Shown piece by piece: positions 1-7,836 of a DNA stretch of 64,000 nt. The notes below the pieces were generated by a model. The model saw nothing but the letters and a program-made list of their open reading frames with translations, made no database searches and was not told the DNA's origin. Numbering within the stretch: the stretch's first letter is position 1; the number at the start of each line of letters is the position of its first letter. A program made the translations under genes and the position numbers. The DNA comes from SAR324 cluster bacterium (GTDB lineage: Bacteria > SAR324 > NAC60-12), in assembly GCA_014382365.1 (NCBI GenBank), contig JACNJW010000033.1, forward strand, positions 111,626-175,625, given 5' to 3'.

Positions 1-36
1 TGTATAGGGTTCAAGAGGTAGAGGCAAATCGCTTCC

Positions 37-106
37 CTGTCAAAGTCTGCGTCTTTCTGTCATGACCTGTCAATTACAGTCAGCTTCTGTCAAAACCTGT
101 ATAAAC
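37..106. promoter_or_regulatory. Seven-unit, 10-bp phased CTGTCA direct repeat
   Basis: Exact CTGTCA hexamers begin at 37, 57, 67 and 87. Degenerate copies begin at 47 (CTGCGT), 77 (CAGTCA) and 97 (CTGTAT), so one unit starts every 10 bases with a variable 4-base spacer. That places each copy on the same face of the helix. The hexamer resembles the half-site of the enterobacterial Pho box (CTGTCAT, normally repeated every 11 bases). A response-regulator operator is therefore an inference. The gene-free region 1-350 also holds inverted repeats at 96-109 (CCTGT-ATAA-ACAGG), 111-129 (CTTTCTG/CAGAAAG) and 149-162 (CTCTGA-GA-TCAGAG). Confidence 0.5.
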
Positions 107-207
107 AGGACTTTCTGCTTGTCAGAAAGTAGTGAGTGGAGTATAAAACTCTGAGATCAGAGATTTATCAAAGCAAAGTATAGCTATTACAATTTAGAAT
201 ATTCTCC

Positions 208-318
208 TTGTCATTCCGGGCGCAGCACTGCGTGGACCCGGAATCCATGGTAAGTACCTCAACTCTTGTACTAAACTTGATTTGAAATCTGGATCCCGGA
301 TCAAGTCCGGGATGACAA
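208..318. repeat. Inverted-repeat intergenic element, copy 1
   Basis: The segment begins TTGTCATTCCGGG and ends TCCGGGATGACAA. These imperfect inverted termini enclose a second internal pair (GGACCCGGAATCCA and TGGATCCCGGATC). The right arm reads in one frame as SGSRIKSGMT, the coding-like signature typical of dispersed proteobacterial intergenic repeats. That frame runs into the following receiver gene and creates a spurious N-terminal extension. A related copy lies at 1738-1818 on the other side of the same gene. Confidence 0.6.
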
Positions 319-350
319 ACGAAAAATATTTTCAGGAAGCCCTAAACACA

Positions 351-1661
351 ATGGCGAATTTACTGATAGTTGATGATAACGAACAGAACGTGCAACAGAT
401 GCAGCACTTTATCAGTACTATGGGACATGACAGTCAATTCACAATGACTGCAGAGTTTGTCTTTGACATTCTGCAAAGTGAGAGGGTTGATTTGATTTTA
501 CTTGACGTCCATTTGCCAAAAATAAACGGTTTACAGTTGCTTCAGCGGATTAAAGGTCATCCGGAATATGAAAGTTTGCCGGTAGTAATGATCACCGCGG
601 ACGAATCGGACCAACTGCTTTCAGACTGTCTTAGCGCGGGGGCAGTTGATTTTATTCACAAGCCTTTCCGGGACATTACTTTCAAAGCACGGGTACAATC
701 GGTGCTAAAAGCCGGTGAATACCAACATCAACTCCTGCTCGAGATTCTGGGACACAAACGCACATCCTCCAGTTTGCGTGCTTCACGTCAACGTTTAACG
801 CGGATTCTGGATACGATGGAAGAAGGAATGCTGGCGCTGGATGAAGAGAAGAATGTGATTTATCTCAATCAAAAGGCAAACCGGCTCTTGAGTCACATTT
901 CCGGTAAATTACTGCATTGCTCCCTGGGTGACGTTTTGCCAGAACTGGAACCATTCTGCAACAACCTTCAATCTGCTCACGGAGCTTCTCTTTCCGGCAA
1001 AAATATTTTCAATATGCAGTTACGGATTGCTCAAGAAGATGGTGCAGCTATTCCGTGTCAGGCAACGCTAACTCCCTTAGTTTTTCCGGATGAAAAAGGC
1101 TGGATGGTGCGTCTTGTAGCGGATACTTTGACTTCTACACCATACTCCGAAACCATGCCGGTATCGTCACTGTCAACGGAACTGCCGGATCAGCAAAATC
1201 GCTTGCGCCAATTAGAGTGGATGATTACCGGCATGTGGCAACTGCTCAAAGAGGAGGGAGCTCCGCAACTGCAGCTACTAAATACTTTGCCTGCAGACAT
1301 GGATGAAATGCAGGAAGAATTGCCCGCGTATATCCGGGAAAAAGAATTGCGTCCCGCACTGGTGGAAACTCTGCGTTTGGCAATTCGGACCTGGGAGCAA
1401 ACATCCGGAGAAACCGCAGAGGATTTGGCTGAAAAAAGCGGTTTGTGGTCAGTATATCATGATCCTGACGGCGGTGCTTACGCAAGGACGCTAGTCAAAT
1501 ATTTAAGCCTTGATCGCTTGCCGAAGCAGCCAAGATGGCGAAAAGTATTGCAGACCTCCTATTATGTGCTTCAGCATACAACTGCAGATTCTGAACTTCA
1601 TCCACGGCTGAGCAGGCAAATTGAGAAACTGGAAGAAATGCTGCGCCAAGTTTCTTTTTGA
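351..1661 (+). CDS. Receiver-PAS signalling protein with an unnamed C-terminal module
   Basis: The 436-residue product starts with a CheY-like receiver domain (residues 1-120): acidic pair Asp8/Asp9, phospho-acceptor Asp52 and Lys104. A PAS-like domain follows at about 150-260. Residues 285-436 form a helical region with a WEQT..ETAEDLAEKSGLW segment and KQPRWRKVL near the end, which I cannot name. There is no kinase, DNA-binding or output-enzyme motif. I chose ATG 351 over the longer frame from 282, because the extra 23 codons are translated repeat and the receiver fold begins at once after 351. An AGGA lies about 13 bases upstream. A hybrid kinase follows 248 bases later and is a plausible partner. 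Confidence 0.8.
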   Translation: MANLLIVDDNEQNVQQMQHFISTMGHDSQFTMTAEFVFDILQSERVDLILLDVHLPKINGLQLLQRIKGHPEYESLPVVMITADESDQLLSDCLSAGAVDFIHKPFRDITFKARVQSVLKAGEYQHQLLLEILGHKRTSSSLRASRQRLTRILDTMEEGMLALDEEKNVIYLNQKANRLLSHISGKLLHCSLGDVLPELEPFCNNLQSAHGASLSGKNIFNMQLRIAQEDGAAIPCQATLTPLVFPDEKGWMVRLVADTLTSTPYSETMPVSSLSTELPDQQNRLRQLEWMITGMWQLLKEEGAPQLQLLNTLPADMDEMQEELPAYIREKELRPALVETLRLAIRTWEQTSGETAEDLAEKSGLWSVYHDPDGGAYARTLVKYLSLDRLPKQPRWRKVLQTSYYVLQHTTADSELHPRLSRQIEKLEEMLRQVSF

Positions 1662-1737
1662 AAATTCTCCTTATTTGTTTTCTATCTTTTTTTATTAGCC
1701 TTGATGACCCTGTAATAAGTCTAAAGGGTACACTTGT

Positions 1738-1818
1738 TTGTCATTCCCAGGTCAGGTCGGGGACAAGCATTTCAGACACTTACAAGTTCCTGGATTCCCG
1801 CTTTCGCGGGAATGACAA
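1738..1818. repeat. Inverted-repeat intergenic element, copy 2
   Basis: An 81-base element with perfect 11-base inverted ends: TTGTCATTCCC at the left and GGGAATGACAA at the right. The right arm translates as WIPAFAGMT, a signature of a widespread family of dispersed repeats in proteobacteria. It lies in the 248-base gap between the receiver-PAS gene and the hybrid kinase gene. It shares its ends with copy 1 at 208-318. Confidence 0.65.
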
Positions 1819-1909
1819 CTGTTTACGAATGCCTCAGCCTTTATTTAATCTGTGATCTCTATAAAAATTGTGCTAGATTTAAGTCTGTTTTCAATTCCAA
1901 AGAGGAAAG

Positions 1910-4345
1910 ATGTCTGAATCAATTCCGGACACAACGGAAAAACATCTCGACTGGAACGAGGTAACGCTTGAGAAGCTTGGTCTTTGCCAGGAAGAACTGA
2001 GTTACACTCATCCGGATGGACGTTACTCGACACATTACGAGCATTTGGAGGGCGGGATTTTTCGCACTGAAATCAGTGGAGTTGCTGATATGGAAACAGT
2101 TGTGGGAGAATTTTCCGTTGAAGACATAGTCATTGATCAGCTCTTACGGCATGGTTTGCTCTATTATCAATTATGCGTGCTCAAACCGGATTTCCGTATT
2201 ACTCCGGAACTGCGTTACGCATTGAAGGAGCGTGCTCCAGAAATGGAAGGTAAAAACGGAGGAATGGCTTTTATCGGCACTCCGGGATTGATCAGGGGAG
2301 TAGGCCATTTCGTCTCATTTTTTTTCCCAAAGCTGCGTTTTTCTTTTCACCACAGTGAAGAACAGGGGCTGGCGCAGATTCGACAATGGGTGCGCAAAGA
2401 TTTTGCAAAAATAGGAATGACTTCTCCATATCCAACCTCAGAAAGTTCCGGAGAGCAAAAGCCCTCTCGCCGGACACACTTTAAACAATTATTTTTCCCA
2501 GCAAAAAGCAAGTTACCCAAAAGTTTATCCACTGAAGTTCTGTTTAATAATGAGTTGAACGGTATAGTATTGCTCTCAGCAAAACGCTGTTTTGTACGTC
2601 TCAGTCCGGCCTTTGAAAATTTATTGGGTTACAAGACTGAGGAATTAAAAGGGAAACCGGACCGCACGGTTTTTCATCAGGAAGATCATGAAGCATTGAA
2701 ACAAGAATTTGTGGAGGTCGATCAGTATCGGAAACCACGAGGTGACATTCCGCTGCGACTGCTTTGCCGAAACGGTGATGTGGCTCCAGTTCGTTGTGTG
2801 ATTTCAACACTAAAAAGTGAAACAGATAAAAAAGAAGGTTATTTGCTTTACTTTCAGGATTTACGCGAAGTTGAGGAATTACGCAGAGAATTTGTGGTGG
2901 AAATAGAAAATCGTCAACGCTTGACGGAAGAACTCCGTAAAGCCAAAGAAAGTGCAGAACAGGCGAATAAAGCCAAAAGCCGTTTCCTAGCCAACATGAG
3001 CCATGAATTTCGTACTCCTCTCAATTCAATCAGCGGATTCGCCCAGATTTTGCTGGAGGACGCACACAAGTTACACCTGCCTGAAACAATGGTAAAAAAT
3101 CTTCAACATGTGCAGGCAAGCAGCGAGACAATGGCCGAATTGATTAATCACGCTCTTGATTTTTCAAAAATTGATGCAGGCAAAATGGAGGTTCAAGAGG
3201 ATGTTTTTGATCCAACTCAACTACTCCGTATCATCTACCATATCCACCAACCGACTGCCGGCGAAAAAGGAGTTAATTTCAATTACGACGCACATCCGGA
3301 GTTGCCATGTGCAATCCGCAGTGACAGGATGAAACTGCATCAGATCGCTTCCAATCTTGTCAGCAACGCCATCAAGTTCACACCAAAAGAAAAAACCGTT
3401 TTGCTGAAAATGGAACGTCAGCAGGAGAAGCTGATAATCCAGGTTATCGATCAGGGAATTGGGATTCCAGAAGAAAGACTGGCTGCAATTTTTGAAGCCT
3501 TCGCTCAGGCGGATGATTCAACCACGCGGCGTTATGGTGGTACAGGGCTTGGATTGGCCATTACCAAAGAATTGACACAACTGCTTAAAGGGACTTTGTC
3601 TGTAAAAAGCACAGTCGGTGAGGGTTCCGTTTTTACTGTTACTTTGCCCTTGACTGAAGTTCAGGAAACAGAAATGCAACTCATGGACGCGGATTTGTCA
3701 AAAGTGCAGTTCGCTCAAGGCAGTCGTGTACTTGTGGTGGAGGATATTCAGAAAAATCGTGAAATGATTCAGCAAATTCTGGAAAGGCTTGGACTTGTAG
3801 TTACACTTGCTTGCGATGGAGAAGAGGGTGTGGAACAAACAAACAAAAAGCGTCCCGAACTGATTTTGATGGATTTGCATCTACCGGGAATTGACGGTCT
3901 GGAAGCTATCCGAAGAATCCGAAAATTACCAAAATGCGGGAAAATTCCGATCATCAGTTTCTCTGCCGACGCGTTTCACGAACAACAGCAACAAGCCCTG
4001 AAAGCAGGAGCAAATGAGACTCTTACAAAACCGCTGAATACGCAAAAATTATATCCGCTTTTGCGTAAATATTTAAAAGAAAGAAAAAGTTCTGAATTTG
4101 CCATTCCGGAAGTATTACCTTTGCCTTCCTCGTTGGAAACAGAAGTCAGGCAGGAATTTGAAACCATCGCACAAACTCCTCCCTATAAATCTGTGCAAAT
4201 TGTTCGAATGGCAGAGAAAATCTTAGAACATTGCCGAGGTTACGACACTCCATACCGGGAAGTTGCCGAACAGGTAAGACAGCTAGTCTACTCCAATCAT
4301 ACGCTAAATATTCCTGCGTTAATTGAAGAGGTTTTGGGAAATTAG
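1910..4345 (+). CDS. Hybrid sensor histidine kinase (PAS-HisKA-HATPase-receiver)
   Basis: The 811-residue protein has no obvious membrane helix, so it is probably cytoplasmic. Residues 1-195 are an unrecognised sensor-like region. A PAS domain spans about 210-320. A HisKA domain carries the phospho-acceptor His365 in MSHEFRTPLN. The HATPase domain has its N box at 478-490 (Asn486), a DQGIGIP box at 514-520 and a GGTGLGLA box at 543-550. The receiver at about 605-725 has Asp612, phospho-acceptor Asp655 and Lys707. About 85 C-terminal residues are unassigned; they are too short and lack the motif for a clear Hpt domain. Signals probably flow His365 to Asp655 and on to a separate Hpt or regulator. 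AAAGAGGA upstream of the ATG supports the start. Its stop lies 4 bases from the convergent codA stop. Confidence 0.9.
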   Translation: MSESIPDTTEKHLDWNEVTLEKLGLCQEELSYTHPDGRYSTHYEHLEGGIFRTEISGVADMETVVGEFSVEDIVIDQLLRHGLLYYQLCVLKPDFRITPELRYALKERAPEMEGKNGGMAFIGTPGLIRGVGHFVSFFFPKLRFSFHHSEEQGLAQIRQWVRKDFAKIGMTSPYPTSESSGEQKPSRRTHFKQLFFPAKSKLPKSLSTEVLFNNELNGIVLLSAKRCFVRLSPAFENLLGYKTEELKGKPDRTVFHQEDHEALKQEFVEVDQYRKPRGDIPLRLLCRNGDVAPVRCVISTLKSETDKKEGYLLYFQDLREVEELRREFVVEIENRQRLTEELRKAKESAEQANKAKSRFLANMSHEFRTPLNSISGFAQILLEDAHKLHLPETMVKNLQHVQASSETMAELINHALDFSKIDAGKMEVQEDVFDPTQLLRIIYHIHQPTAGEKGVNFNYDAHPELPCAIRSDRMKLHQIASNLVSNAIKFTPKEKTVLLKMERQQEKLIIQVIDQGIGIPEERLAAIFEAFAQADDSTTRRYGGTGLGLAITKELTQLLKGTLSVKSTVGEGSVFTVTLPLTEVQETEMQLMDADLSKVQFAQGSRVLVVEDIQKNREMIQQILERLGLVVTLACDGEEGVEQTNKKRPELILMDLHLPGIDGLEAIRRIRKLPKCGKIPIISFSADAFHEQQQQALKAGANETLTKPLNTQKLYPLLRKYLKERKSSEFAIPEVLPLPSSLETEVRQEFETIAQTPPYKSVQIVRMAEKILEHCRGYDTPYREVAEQVRQLVYSNHTLNIPALIEEVLGN

Positions 4346-4349
4346 CAGT

Positions 4350-5627
4350 TTAAGTTTTTTGAAAAATATAATTTTCAATTTTCGGACGTCCCGGTAAATT
4401 TAGCTCTGCCTGAAGGGGTGCAGATCGAGAAATAACCTCTCCCCTGCGTATTACAAAGAGCCGGTTTGCTTTTAACCTCAGTGCTTCGACCGGATCTGTT
4501 GCCTGTAGAATTACTAAATCCGCATTACAGCCTTTTTCCAGACCGTAGCCTTCCAAGCCTAGAATTGCAGCAGGAACTTCGGTGACAGCACGGAAACAGG
4601 ATTTCATCTGTTCAACACCTGTCATTTGTGCGATGTGCAGCCCCATGGAGGCAACTTCCAGCATATCGGCAGAACCAAGTGAATACCATGGATCCATCAC
4701 ACAATCGTGACCAAACGCCACTTTTACCCCGGCATTCAGCAGTTCCGGAACACGAGTCATTCCGCGTTTTTTGGGATAAGTTTCGTGACGTCCCTGGAGG
4801 GTAATGTTAATCAAGGGATTGGCCACTACATTCATCTCAGCTTCCGCCATCAGCGGCAACAATTTACTGACGTAATAATTATCCATTGAATGCATTGAAG
4901 TCAGATGCGATCCTGTTACCCGGCCCTGCAAACCATGTTTCACAGTTTCCGCGGTCAAAGTTTCGATGTGTCGTGAAAGCGGATCATCGCTTTCGTCGCA
5001 ATGCATATCAACCCGCAAACCGCGCTCGGCTGCAAGCCTGCATAAGACTTCCACCGATTTTTTGCCGTCCTCCATCGTCCGTTCAAAATGCGGAATCCCA
5101 CCGACAACATCCACTCCGCGGTCAAGTGCTGTTTCCAGAAGTTTTGCCGCCTTTGGGTCTCGGAAATATCCATCCTGTGGGAAGGCTACCAACTGCAAAT
5201 CCAGATAAGGTGCAACTTCTTTTTTGACTTCAAGGAGAGCATCCGCTGCTAATAAACGCGGATCACAAATATCCACATGACTCCGGATGGCCAGCAAACC
5301 ACGTGCTACTGCCAAGTCGCAAAATTTAAGGGCCCGCTCCTTGATTGCTTCCACCGTCAAATGCGGTTTCAATTCTCCCCACAAGGCAATTCCTTCCAAC
5401 AAAGTTCCAGACTGATTCAAACGGGGTTGCCCCAAACTAAGTGTTGCATCCATATGAAAATGCGCGTCAACAAACGGCGGACTTACCAAATATCCGCAAG
5501 CATCTATTTCTTCCGTGGCTTTTGCAGACAAAGCTGATTCAAGCAACTCTATTTTTCCAGCCTTGATCCCAATATCAATCCCAATTCTTCCGTCAGGAAG
5601 ATTTGCATTTCTAATAATTAAGTCCAT
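4350..5627 (-). CDS. codA: Cytosine deaminase (amidohydrolase superfamily)
   Basis: This 425-residue protein is close to E. coli CodA along its length. It hydrolyses cytosine to uracil and ammonia for pyrimidine salvage in the cytoplasm. Metal and catalytic residues are visible: His56 and His58 in the HFH motif, His209, Glu212 in HCDES, His241 and Asp308 in GHDC. The PQDG segment that contacts substrate is kept. At the position after the metal-binding aspartate, E. coli has a second aspartate (Asp314) and this protein has Cys309, so a related substrate cannot be excluded. No codB permease is adjacent. Confidence 0.85.
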   Translation of the reverse strand: MDLIIRNANLPDGRIGIDIGIKAGKIELLESALSAKATEEIDACGYLVSPPFVDAHFHMDATLSLGQPRLNQSGTLLEGIALWGELKPHLTVEAIKERALKFCDLAVARGLLAIRSHVDICDPRLLAADALLEVKKEVAPYLDLQLVAFPQDGYFRDPKAAKLLETALDRGVDVVGGIPHFERTMEDGKKSVEVLCRLAAERGLRVDMHCDESDDPLSRHIETLTAETVKHGLQGRVTGSHLTSMHSMDNYYVSKLLPLMAEAEMNVVANPLINITLQGRHETYPKKRGMTRVPELLNAGVKVAFGHDCVMDPWYSLGSADMLEVASMGLHIAQMTGVEQMKSCFRAVTEVPAAILGLEGYGLEKGCNADLVILQATDPVEALRLKANRLFVIRRGEVISRSAPLQAELNLPGRPKIENYIFQKT

Positions 5628-5714
5628 TTTTTCTCTTCTAAAATAGTTGCGACGATTAAAATAGTTAAAACCACATTCCGAACGAATTATGTAACTTTAT
5701 AATTACTCTCTGCG

Positions 5715-5785
5715 TTCAAGATGACAACAAGCATATTCGAGATGACAACAACTACAGTCAGGATGACACAACAAATTCGAGACTG
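5715..5785. repeat. 21-bp tandem repeat
   Basis: Copies begin at 5715, 5736 and 5757 at an exact 21-base period, with a partial fourth (TTCGAGACTG) at 5776. The unit is TTC(A/G)AGATGACAACAA followed by a few variable bases. The GATGACA core also occurs at the right ends of the dispersed elements at 208-318 and 1738-1818, so the array may derive from them. It fills most of the gap between the codA start and the end of the oxygenase gene. Confidence 0.6.
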
Positions 5786-5797
5786 TCTAATTTGTTC

Positions 5798-6802
5798 TTA
5801 AATCCGGCTATTAGTTCCGTCCTTGACATTTAATACCGTACTGTAAAAACGCTCCATCAGGTGCCGTCCTGAAGTAATCACGGGATATTTTTCTTTTGCT
5901 CCAGGATTGAGGCAGGTAGGAAGACATTTAATACGTGCATCCCAGTCCGGTTGCTGAAAAAATGCCAATGACATTCGTGACTTATTTTGCGAACTTTTAA
6001 AATCCGGAATATTTACACGATGTATTGTGGAAACCCAGCGTCCATTTGTCCAGCGTTCCATTAGATCACCAAGATTAACAATAACGTACGGTTTGCAGGG
6101 TTTAACCGGAATCCATTTTTTTTGGTGATTAAATATTTCCAGTCCTGATAGACCTTTTTCCTGTACGAGCAAAGTCAGGCTGCCATAATCACTGTGAGCA
6201 CCAGCACGTAACTGTCCCGGCAGTGGAGCTTTTTTCAAAGCCGGATAATTATTGGAACGCAATGCGCTGATCGGCTGCTGCAGGAATTGCTCAAAATAAT
6301 TTCTGGGCAACTTTAGTGCAAGGGCAAAGAGCGTCATTAATCGTCCGGACAACAGCGTCATTGCCTCATAATAATTTTCCCATGCAAGTTGAAAATACTC
6401 TGGCTTTTGTGGCCACTGATTCTTAGAAAAAACAAAAACTGCTTCATCCGCTGTAATCTCTTTTGGCGGAGAAATATTTGGTCCTGCAGAAAAATTTTCC
6501 TTTAAATCCGGTGGAGCCTGCTCTCCTCTTGAACGCGAAAGAATTTCTTCCTCCATTGCTGAAAACCCGTATGGATATCCGGCAAAGGGCATTTTTACCT
6601 TAAGTTTTTCTGCATTTGAAAGTGCAAAAAATTCCTGACTTGCATGCCAGCATTTTTCAAGAACTTCATCCTGAATTCCATGTCCGTTAACAGCAAAAAA
6701 ACCGAATCTCGTACAGGCATCGTCAATCTGCTCTGCGATTCTTGTTTCTGCAGCAGGACTATCAAATTGGGTACCAAGATCAATCACGGGAATGTCTGAC
6801 AT
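5798..6802 (-). CDS. 2-oxoglutarate/Fe(II)-dependent oxygenase, isopenicillin-N-synthase type
   Basis: The 334-residue cytoplasmic enzyme has the DIOX_N-like N-terminus (PVIDLG near residue 5, RFGFFAVNGHGI near 32). The C-terminal jelly-roll carries the iron triad His203, Asp205 and His261, with Arg276 in the RMS motif for 2-oxoglutarate. Family members hydroxylate or cyclise small molecules; the substrate here is unknown. ATG 6802 is used because it overlaps the upstream gene's TGA by one base (TGATG). A GTG at 6805 would add one residue. It is the last gene of a three-gene operon with a Gate-domain membrane protein and an FAD-linked dehydrogenase. Confidence 0.82.
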   Translation of the reverse strand: MSDIPVIDLGTQFDSPAAETRIAEQIDDACTRFGFFAVNGHGIQDEVLEKCWHASQEFFALSNAEKLKVKMPFAGYPYGFSAMEEEILSRSRGEQAPPDLKENFSAGPNISPPKEITADEAVFVFSKNQWPQKPEYFQLAWENYYEAMTLLSGRLMTLFALALKLPRNYFEQFLQQPISALRSNNYPALKKAPLPGQLRAGAHSDYGSLTLLVQEKGLSGLEIFNHQKKWIPVKPCKPYVIVNLGDLMERWTNGRWVSTIHRVNIPDFKSSQNKSRMSLAFFQQPDWDARIKCLPTCLNPGAKEKYPVITSGRHLMERFYSTVLNVKDGTNSRI

Positions 6803-7836
6803 CACAACTTCTTTTGCCTGACAACTAGTTTATCTTCAAAACTTGGATCTTCAATGAAAGACTTAACTTTTGACTTAAAAAAGTATCGTTTGAATTGTCG
6901 ATCTGAAAGCAGTGAGAGCAGTCGAACAAGAATCCAAACTGCCAGCAAAGCAAAAATCATCCTGCCAATTAAATAACCCCACAAACTTCCTCCAAGCAAC
7001 ATCATCAACAGTGTATCTTCGACAAGACTGTGAAATAGACCCATCAAAACCAGGGAGAAAAATATATCACGAGGACGAATTGAGCCCTTTTGTGATTCAC
7101 GAATAATCAATCCTCCACCATAGGCAATTCCCAGTGTGATACCAATGACGGTGATATTAGTAGCCTCTTTTCCAATTCCTAGATTTCGGAGAAGAGGATG
7201 TAAGATACGCTGCAAAAAATTTGTAAAACCCACAATATCCAACAATTTCATCAACTGCACCAACACAACCAAAATCACAAACATTATTATCAACCCCGCC
7301 ACTTGATTCCAAGCCCATGTTTGCAGATCAACCGGACCTGATTTTGGTTGCCAAAGCAAAATACTGCTTTCCGAAAGCCAATTTCCCCAAAGCAAAATCT
7401 GATTCAAAATCATCCCATAAAGCAATGCTCCTCCAACCCGCAGAATCCCCATACTTAACCAGCGCGGTCCGGCTTTATCGGCAATTTGCAGTTCAATCGG
7501 CAGTGAGTGTGCAATCAGCATCAATGAGGTCAAAACGGTAACTTGACCTACTGTCAGCATTTCTGTTGCAGCAAGATCTGCAAAAATAAAAATCCCAGGA
7601 TAAAATCCTCCAACTAGAGTTGCAGCCCAGACTAAGCCCATGCTCCCCGGAAGCCCTACCAGTCCCATCAGTGGTGACAGCCAATGTCCCAGAATTTCAA
7701 TAGCACCAATTTCCTTTAAAATCTTGACCACAATTATCATCGGAATCATGATTCGATACAGCGGTAAAGCCAGACTCATTGACTCTTGAAATATTTTTTT
7801 TAATTTCAACATAAGGACTTGAAAAATGTTTGTCAC
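6802..7836 (-). CDS. Gate-domain (nucleoside-recognition type) integral membrane protein
   Basis: The 344-residue protein is rich in hydrophobic segments. It has two halves that resemble the Gate or nucleoside-recognition domain shared by SpmA/SpmB-, FeoB- and YjiH-like proteins. The segments LVWAATLVGGFYPG (about 67-80) and ITLGIAYGGGLIIRES (about 232-247) are the characteristic glycine-rich helices. Its cargo, if it is a transporter, is not known. The GTG start at 7836 overlaps the stop of the upstream dehydrogenase by 4 bases, a sign of translational coupling. ATG at 7812 is the alternative start. Confidence 0.7.
   Translation of the reverse strand: MTNIFQVLMLKLKKIFQESMSLALPLYRIMIPMIIVVKILKEIGAIEILGHWLSPLMGLVGLPGSMGLVWAATLVGGFYPGIFIFADLAATEMLTVGQVTVLTSLMLIAHSLPIELQIADKAGPRWLSMGILRVGGALLYGMILNQILLWGNWLSESSILLWQPKSGPVDLQTWAWNQVAGLIIMFVILVVLVQLMKLLDIVGFTNFLQRILHPLLRNLGIGKEATNITVIGITLGIAYGGGLIIRESQKGSIRPRDIFFSLVLMGLFHSLVEDTLLMMLLGGSLWGYLIGRMIFALLAVWILVRLLSLLSDRQFKRYFFKSKVKSFIEDPSFEDKLVVRQKKL

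Noticed and set aside
282..350. Extended N-terminus of the receiver-PAS protein
   Set aside because: The 23 extra codons are the translated right arm of a dispersed inverted-repeat element (SGSRIKSGMT type), and the receiver fold starts at the next Met.
1658..1964. Short open frames after the receiver-PAS gene
   Set aside because: They read through the repeat element at 1738-1818 (WIPAFAGMT signature) and have no ribosome-binding site or domain.
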